Positions 29,877 through 32,631 of a stretch of 32,631 nt of DNA are shown here, piece after piece. This stretch comes from an uncultured Bacilli bacterium. Its GTDB lineage: Bacteria; Bacillota_I; Bacilli_A; RF39; UBA660. A program made the translations under genes and the position numbers. The stretch spans positions 1 to 32,631 of the forward strand of contig CALVKE010000016.1 of assembly GCA_944332535.1 (NCBI GenBank), read 5' to 3'. The notes beneath the pieces were generated by a model. The model saw only the letters and a program-made list of their open reading frames with translations. It did not search any database and was not told the DNA's origin. Position 1 is the first letter of the stretch. The number at the start of each line of letters is the position of its first letter.

Positions 29877-30470
29877 TTAAAGAGTTTCCATCGTAATTTC
29901 TTCAATTTTTTGAAGGATTTGATCTTTTCCCAATTTTGTCACACTAGAAAATAATACTAGATCATCTCCTACTACTAAGTCTAGCGTCGATAACAATTCT
30001 TTTTTGATGCTTTCTACTTTGCTATTTCCCACTTTGTCTACTTTGGTTGCAATGATTGTCACAGGAATATTATAGTATTTTAAAAAGTTATACATTAATA
30101 CATCGTCTTCCGTTGGTTTATGACGAAAATCTACTAACATAAATACTCGCTTCATCTGCTCGCGATGCTCTAGGTATTCCTCGATCATTTTTCCAAATTT
30201 TTCTTGGGTCTTCTTATCGACGGATGCATATCCATATCCTGGTACGTCAACTAAATAAAAGGCATTATTTACTAAATAGAAATTTAAGGTTTGCGTCTTT
30301 CCAGGTTTGGAAGAAGTACGGGCAATGTTTTTTCTACCTACCAACGTATTGATAAAGCTACTTTTTCCCACATTACTCCTTCCCACTAGCATAAACTCTG
30401 GAAGATGATCTTCAGGATACTGACTAATACGGACAGCACTAATTTTTAATGTTACATCATTAATTTTCAT
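29877..30470 (-). CDS. engB: Ribosome-biogenesis GTPase EngB (YsxC/YihA)
   Basis: This 197-residue GTPase is needed for late 50S assembly. The P-loop GRSNVGKS is at 30-37; SSKPGKTQTLNFY (switch I), DVPGYGYA (G3) and TKVDKV (G4) follow, and the C-terminal helix ends in EEITMETL. The start ATG 30470 overlaps the nrnA stop in an ATGA, so translation is coupled; the frame runs upstream to 30500 only inside nrnA. In Bacillus ysxC normally follows lonA; here it belongs to an ackA-nrnA-engB unit. No strong terminator follows. Confidence 0.96.
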   Translation of the reverse strand: MKINDVTLKISAVRISQYPEDHLPEFMLVGRSNVGKSSFINTLVGRKNIARTSSKPGKTQTLNFYLVNNAFYLVDVPGYGYASVDKKTQEKFGKMIEEYLEHREQMKRVFMLVDFRHKPTEDDVLMYNFLKYYNIPVTIIATKVDKVGNSKVESIKKELLSTLDLVVGDDLVLFSSVTKLGKDQILQKIEEITMETL

Positions 30471-31423
30471 AGCGTTTCCCCCTCTATAAATTCTTGACAA
30501 GCCTCATCTAATTCTTTTAATAAGAAATCAATTTCTTCTTTTTGTTTTACTCTGGCACCAGCGGCTAACTTATGTCCTCCACCATGATACTTTTCAGCAA
30601 TTTTATTAATTTCTGGTCCTCGGGAACGAATACTTACTTTGATTAATTCGTTCTTATTATCTTCGGAGATGGTTACCCAAACAAGCACTTCTTCGATGTA
30701 GTTTAAATTATTGATCATGTTTCCAGCGGATGAGGCATCTACTTTAAAACGATTGATAACGTCTTCGGTAATATGAATATATCCTACTCCATTTTCGGTT
30801 ATTTTCATGTTTTGCTCAATATAACCTTGTAAACGGACCTCTCGTAAAGGTCTTAAATAAAGAGGTTCATAAAGAGTATCTAGGGAAAAAGAATAGTCTT
30901 CCATCATTTTTCCAACTAGATGAAAAGTGCTTGCACGCGAATTGGAAAAAAGAAAGCGATTGGTATCCGATACGATTCCTTGAAATAATTTTTCCATGAT
31001 CTCTTTGGTTTTTACCAACTTGCTTTCATAGAGAAATTCTGCAATTAGTTGGCAAGTAGAAGAGGTGGTATCTTCGATGATTTCAATATCGCAAAATTTT
31101 TCGATAAAGGGATGGTGATCAATTTTAATTTTGAATGCATACTCTTCGATATGAGAAGTATCGACTCTTTTTAAATCAGGAGTATCTAATACAATTAGAA
31201 GGCTCTTGGAAAAGTCGATATCTTCTAACTTATCTAATTTCCCTAAATAGGTAAATTTACTACTTCCCTGTCCTGTTGCATATACCTTTTTCTCTGGAAA
31301 AGTCTCTAATATCGCATCTCTTAGTGCAACTTGACTTGCCATCGCATCCGGATCTACTCCAATATGACGAGCAATTACAATCGTTGGGTATTTTTTGATT
31401 TCTTTATAAACTTCTTTCCACAT
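30467..31423 (-). CDS. nrnA: NrnA-type DHH phosphoesterase (nanoRNase / pAp phosphatase)
   Basis: This 318-residue DHH/DHHA1 phosphoesterase degrades short oligoribonucleotides and, in characterised homologues, pAp. Metal ligands are visible: H20...D24-x-D26 (RHIGVDPDA), D80 (VLDTPD), and D102-H103-H104 (IDHHP). The DHHA1 glycine motif GGGHKLAAGA is near the end. The length is typical. It starts nine bases after the ackA stop and overlaps engB by four bases. A related GdpP-like enzyme would have extra N-terminal domains, which are absent here. Confidence 0.92.
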   Translation of the reverse strand: MWKEVYKEIKKYPTIVIARHIGVDPDAMASQVALRDAILETFPEKKVYATGQGSSKFTYLGKLDKLEDIDFSKSLLIVLDTPDLKRVDTSHIEEYAFKIKIDHHPFIEKFCDIEIIEDTTSSTCQLIAEFLYESKLVKTKEIMEKLFQGIVSDTNRFLFSNSRASTFHLVGKMMEDYSFSLDTLYEPLYLRPLREVRLQGYIEQNMKITENGVGYIHITEDVINRFKVDASSAGNMINNLNYIEEVLVWVTISEDNKNELIKVSIRSRGPEINKIAEKYHGGGHKLAAGARVKQKEEIDFLLKELDEACQEFIEGETL

Positions 31424-31432
31424 TTTATCATC

Positions 31433-32611
31433 CTATCTAATTAAAGCTAAGGTATCTCTTGCAATCATCAATTCTTCGTTCGTTGGAACAACGTATACTT
31501 TGATTTTTTCTCCGTCTTTGGAAATCTCCGTTAATTCCCCTCTAACTTTGTTTTTGCTAATATCAATATGAATGCCAAGACACTCTAATTTTTGACAGAT
31601 TGCCTCTCTTACATCTATTCCGTTTTCTCCAATCCCTGCCGTAAAGCATAGACAATCGATTCCACCTAATTCTACATAATACTCGGCAATATAGTTAACA
31701 ATAGTTTGTACAAATTTATCCATGGCCAATTTACAACGTTCATTGCCTTGCTTTATTCCCTCTTCTATATCACGGCAATCTCCACTGATACCACTAAGAC
31801 CAAGAAGACCTGATTTTTTATTGAATATATTTAATACTTCGGCTGCATTTAATCCTTCTTTTTCCATAATATAAGGAATAATAGATGGATCTACATCTCC
31901 TGTTCTAGTTCCCATCATGACCCCAGTAAGAGGAGTAAATCCCATAGAAGTATCGATACATTTTCCGTTCTTTATAGCAGAAACACTTGCTCCACTACCT
32001 AAGTGACAAACGATAACTTTTAAGTCGTCTTTTCCTAATACTTCAGAAATGGTTTTTGCAACATAGCGGTGACTGGTTCCATGAAATCCGTATTTTCTTA
32101 CAGCATACTTCGTATACCATTCGTATGGTACTGGATAAATATATTGTGTTTTTTCTAACGTTTGATGGAACGCCGTATCAAACACAACTGTCATTGCTAC
32201 ATTAGGAAGAGCTTTCCGAACTGCTTCGATTCCTAAAAGATGGGCCGGATTATGAAGTGGTGCTAAATCAGAAACGGCACGAATGTCTTCTATTACTTTA
32301 TCTGTAACGAGCACGCTTTGACTATATTTGTCTCCTCCATGCACGATACGATGACCTACTCCATCAATATCCTCCAAACTTTCAATAATTCCTAGTGAGA
32401 TTAGACGATCTAGTAAGATTTCTACTGCAACAGTATGATTTGGCATTTCAATTTCTTCGCGAATCTTTTCGCCATTATACTTAATTGTATAAAAGCTACC
32501 TTCAATTCCAACTCTTTCGAAATACCCTGAAGCAATTAAACTTTCATCTTGCATTTCGAACAAACTAAATTTTAACGAACTACTTCCAGCATTCACTGAC
32601 ATTATTTTCAT
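31433..32611 (-). CDS. ackA: Acetate kinase
   Basis: This 393-residue enzyme interconverts acetyl phosphate + ADP and acetate + ATP, the ATP-forming step of fermentative acetate production. Motifs: NAGSSSLKF near the N-terminus, GVGHRIVHGG around residue 85, the FDTAFHQT segment, the GFHGTSH loop and ICHLGSG-type nucleotide site (VCHLGSGASV), and the terminal PTNEELMIARDT. The start is ATG 32611 (MKIMSVNAGSSS), with GAGGG upstream; the frame runs four codons further to 32623. The promoter lies beyond the window. It leads an ackA-nrnA-engB transcript; pta is not in view. Confidence 0.97.
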   Translation of the reverse strand: MKIMSVNAGSSSLKFSLFEMQDESLIASGYFERVGIEGSFYTIKYNGEKIREEIEMPNHTVAVEILLDRLISLGIIESLEDIDGVGHRIVHGGDKYSQSVLVTDKVIEDIRAVSDLAPLHNPAHLLGIEAVRKALPNVAMTVVFDTAFHQTLEKTQYIYPVPYEWYTKYAVRKYGFHGTSHRYVAKTISEVLGKDDLKVIVCHLGSGASVSAIKNGKCIDTSMGFTPLTGVMMGTRTGDVDPSIIPYIMEKEGLNAAEVLNIFNKKSGLLGLSGISGDCRDIEEGIKQGNERCKLAMDKFVQTIVNYIAEYYVELGGIDCLCFTAGIGENGIDVREAICQKLECLGIHIDISKNKVRGELTEISKDGEKIKVYVVPTNEELMIARDTLALIR

Positions 32612-32631
32612 ATTATCCCTCATTTCTATTA

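Overview
The window looks like a chromosomal segment of a low-GC, spore-forming Firmicute of the class Bacilli, probably a reduced-genome gut lineage. The basis is AT-rich DNA, a standard genetic code (TGA is a real stop in recU, nrnA and the gene ending at 29378), low-GC core genes (ftsY-ylxM-ffh, recU-ponA, dnaD-nth, spoIVA near HU and der, RNase J), two sporulation genes (spoIVA, spoVIF), and an LTA-synthase-type enzyme that implies a Gram-positive envelope. The species cannot be fixed from the sequence. I see no rRNA, tRNA, CRISPR array, insertion sequence or prophage gene.

Layout. 1-519: tail of an unknown gene, then a 418-base gap with hairpins and a symmetric promoter. 520-4620 (+): CarD-like regulator, LTA-synthase-like enzyme, and a kinase-less six-PASTA membrane protein. 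4803-8149 (-): an adjacent pair, a secreted glucosaminidase ending in a dockerin and a membrane-anchored Ig/cadherin-like surface protein. 8402-9481 (+): glycosyltransferase with TPR-like repeats. 9527-10932 (-): an orphan type IV pilin-like protein and a membrane-anchored partner. 10995-15377 (-): ftsY, ylxM, a HerA-like ATPase and ffh as one operon. 15519-20942 (+): RNase J, then coupled recU-ponA, with a possible 47-residue gene on the other strand. 21026-22220 (-): a small membrane protein and a ZIP metal transporter. 22277-24714 (-): cca-dnaD-nth. 24841-29313 (-): HU, a TasA-like secreted protein, spoIVA, spoVIF, a 76-residue helical protein and der. 29378-32611 (-): an unknown protein, then engB, nrnA and ackA.

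How the genes fit together. Two themes dominate: envelope building and surface display (LTA synthase, PASTA protein, PBP1A, glucosaminidase-dockerin and its neighbour, pilin, TasA-like protein), and information-processing housekeeping (SRP GTPases, RNase J, RecU, Nth, DnaD, Cca, Der, EngB, NrnA, HU). Gene order partly preserves blocks known from Bacillus subtilis (ponA/recU, dnaD/nth, der/spoIVA/hbs, ftsY/ylxM/ffh), with lineage-specific genes inserted.

The genome is very compact. Terminator stems reach into stop codons, promoters lie inside terminators or the ends of upstream genes, and several genes seem to have leaders of only about 8-12 nt. Most promoters carry an extended -10 (TGn before the -10). 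The most interesting regulatory structure is a 14-bp hairpin before spoVIF that contains its -10 element in the loop and 5' arm, and its Shine-Dalgarno in the 3' arm. The most interesting protein pair is the dockerin-tagged wall hydrolase beside a membrane-anchored beta-sandwich protein.
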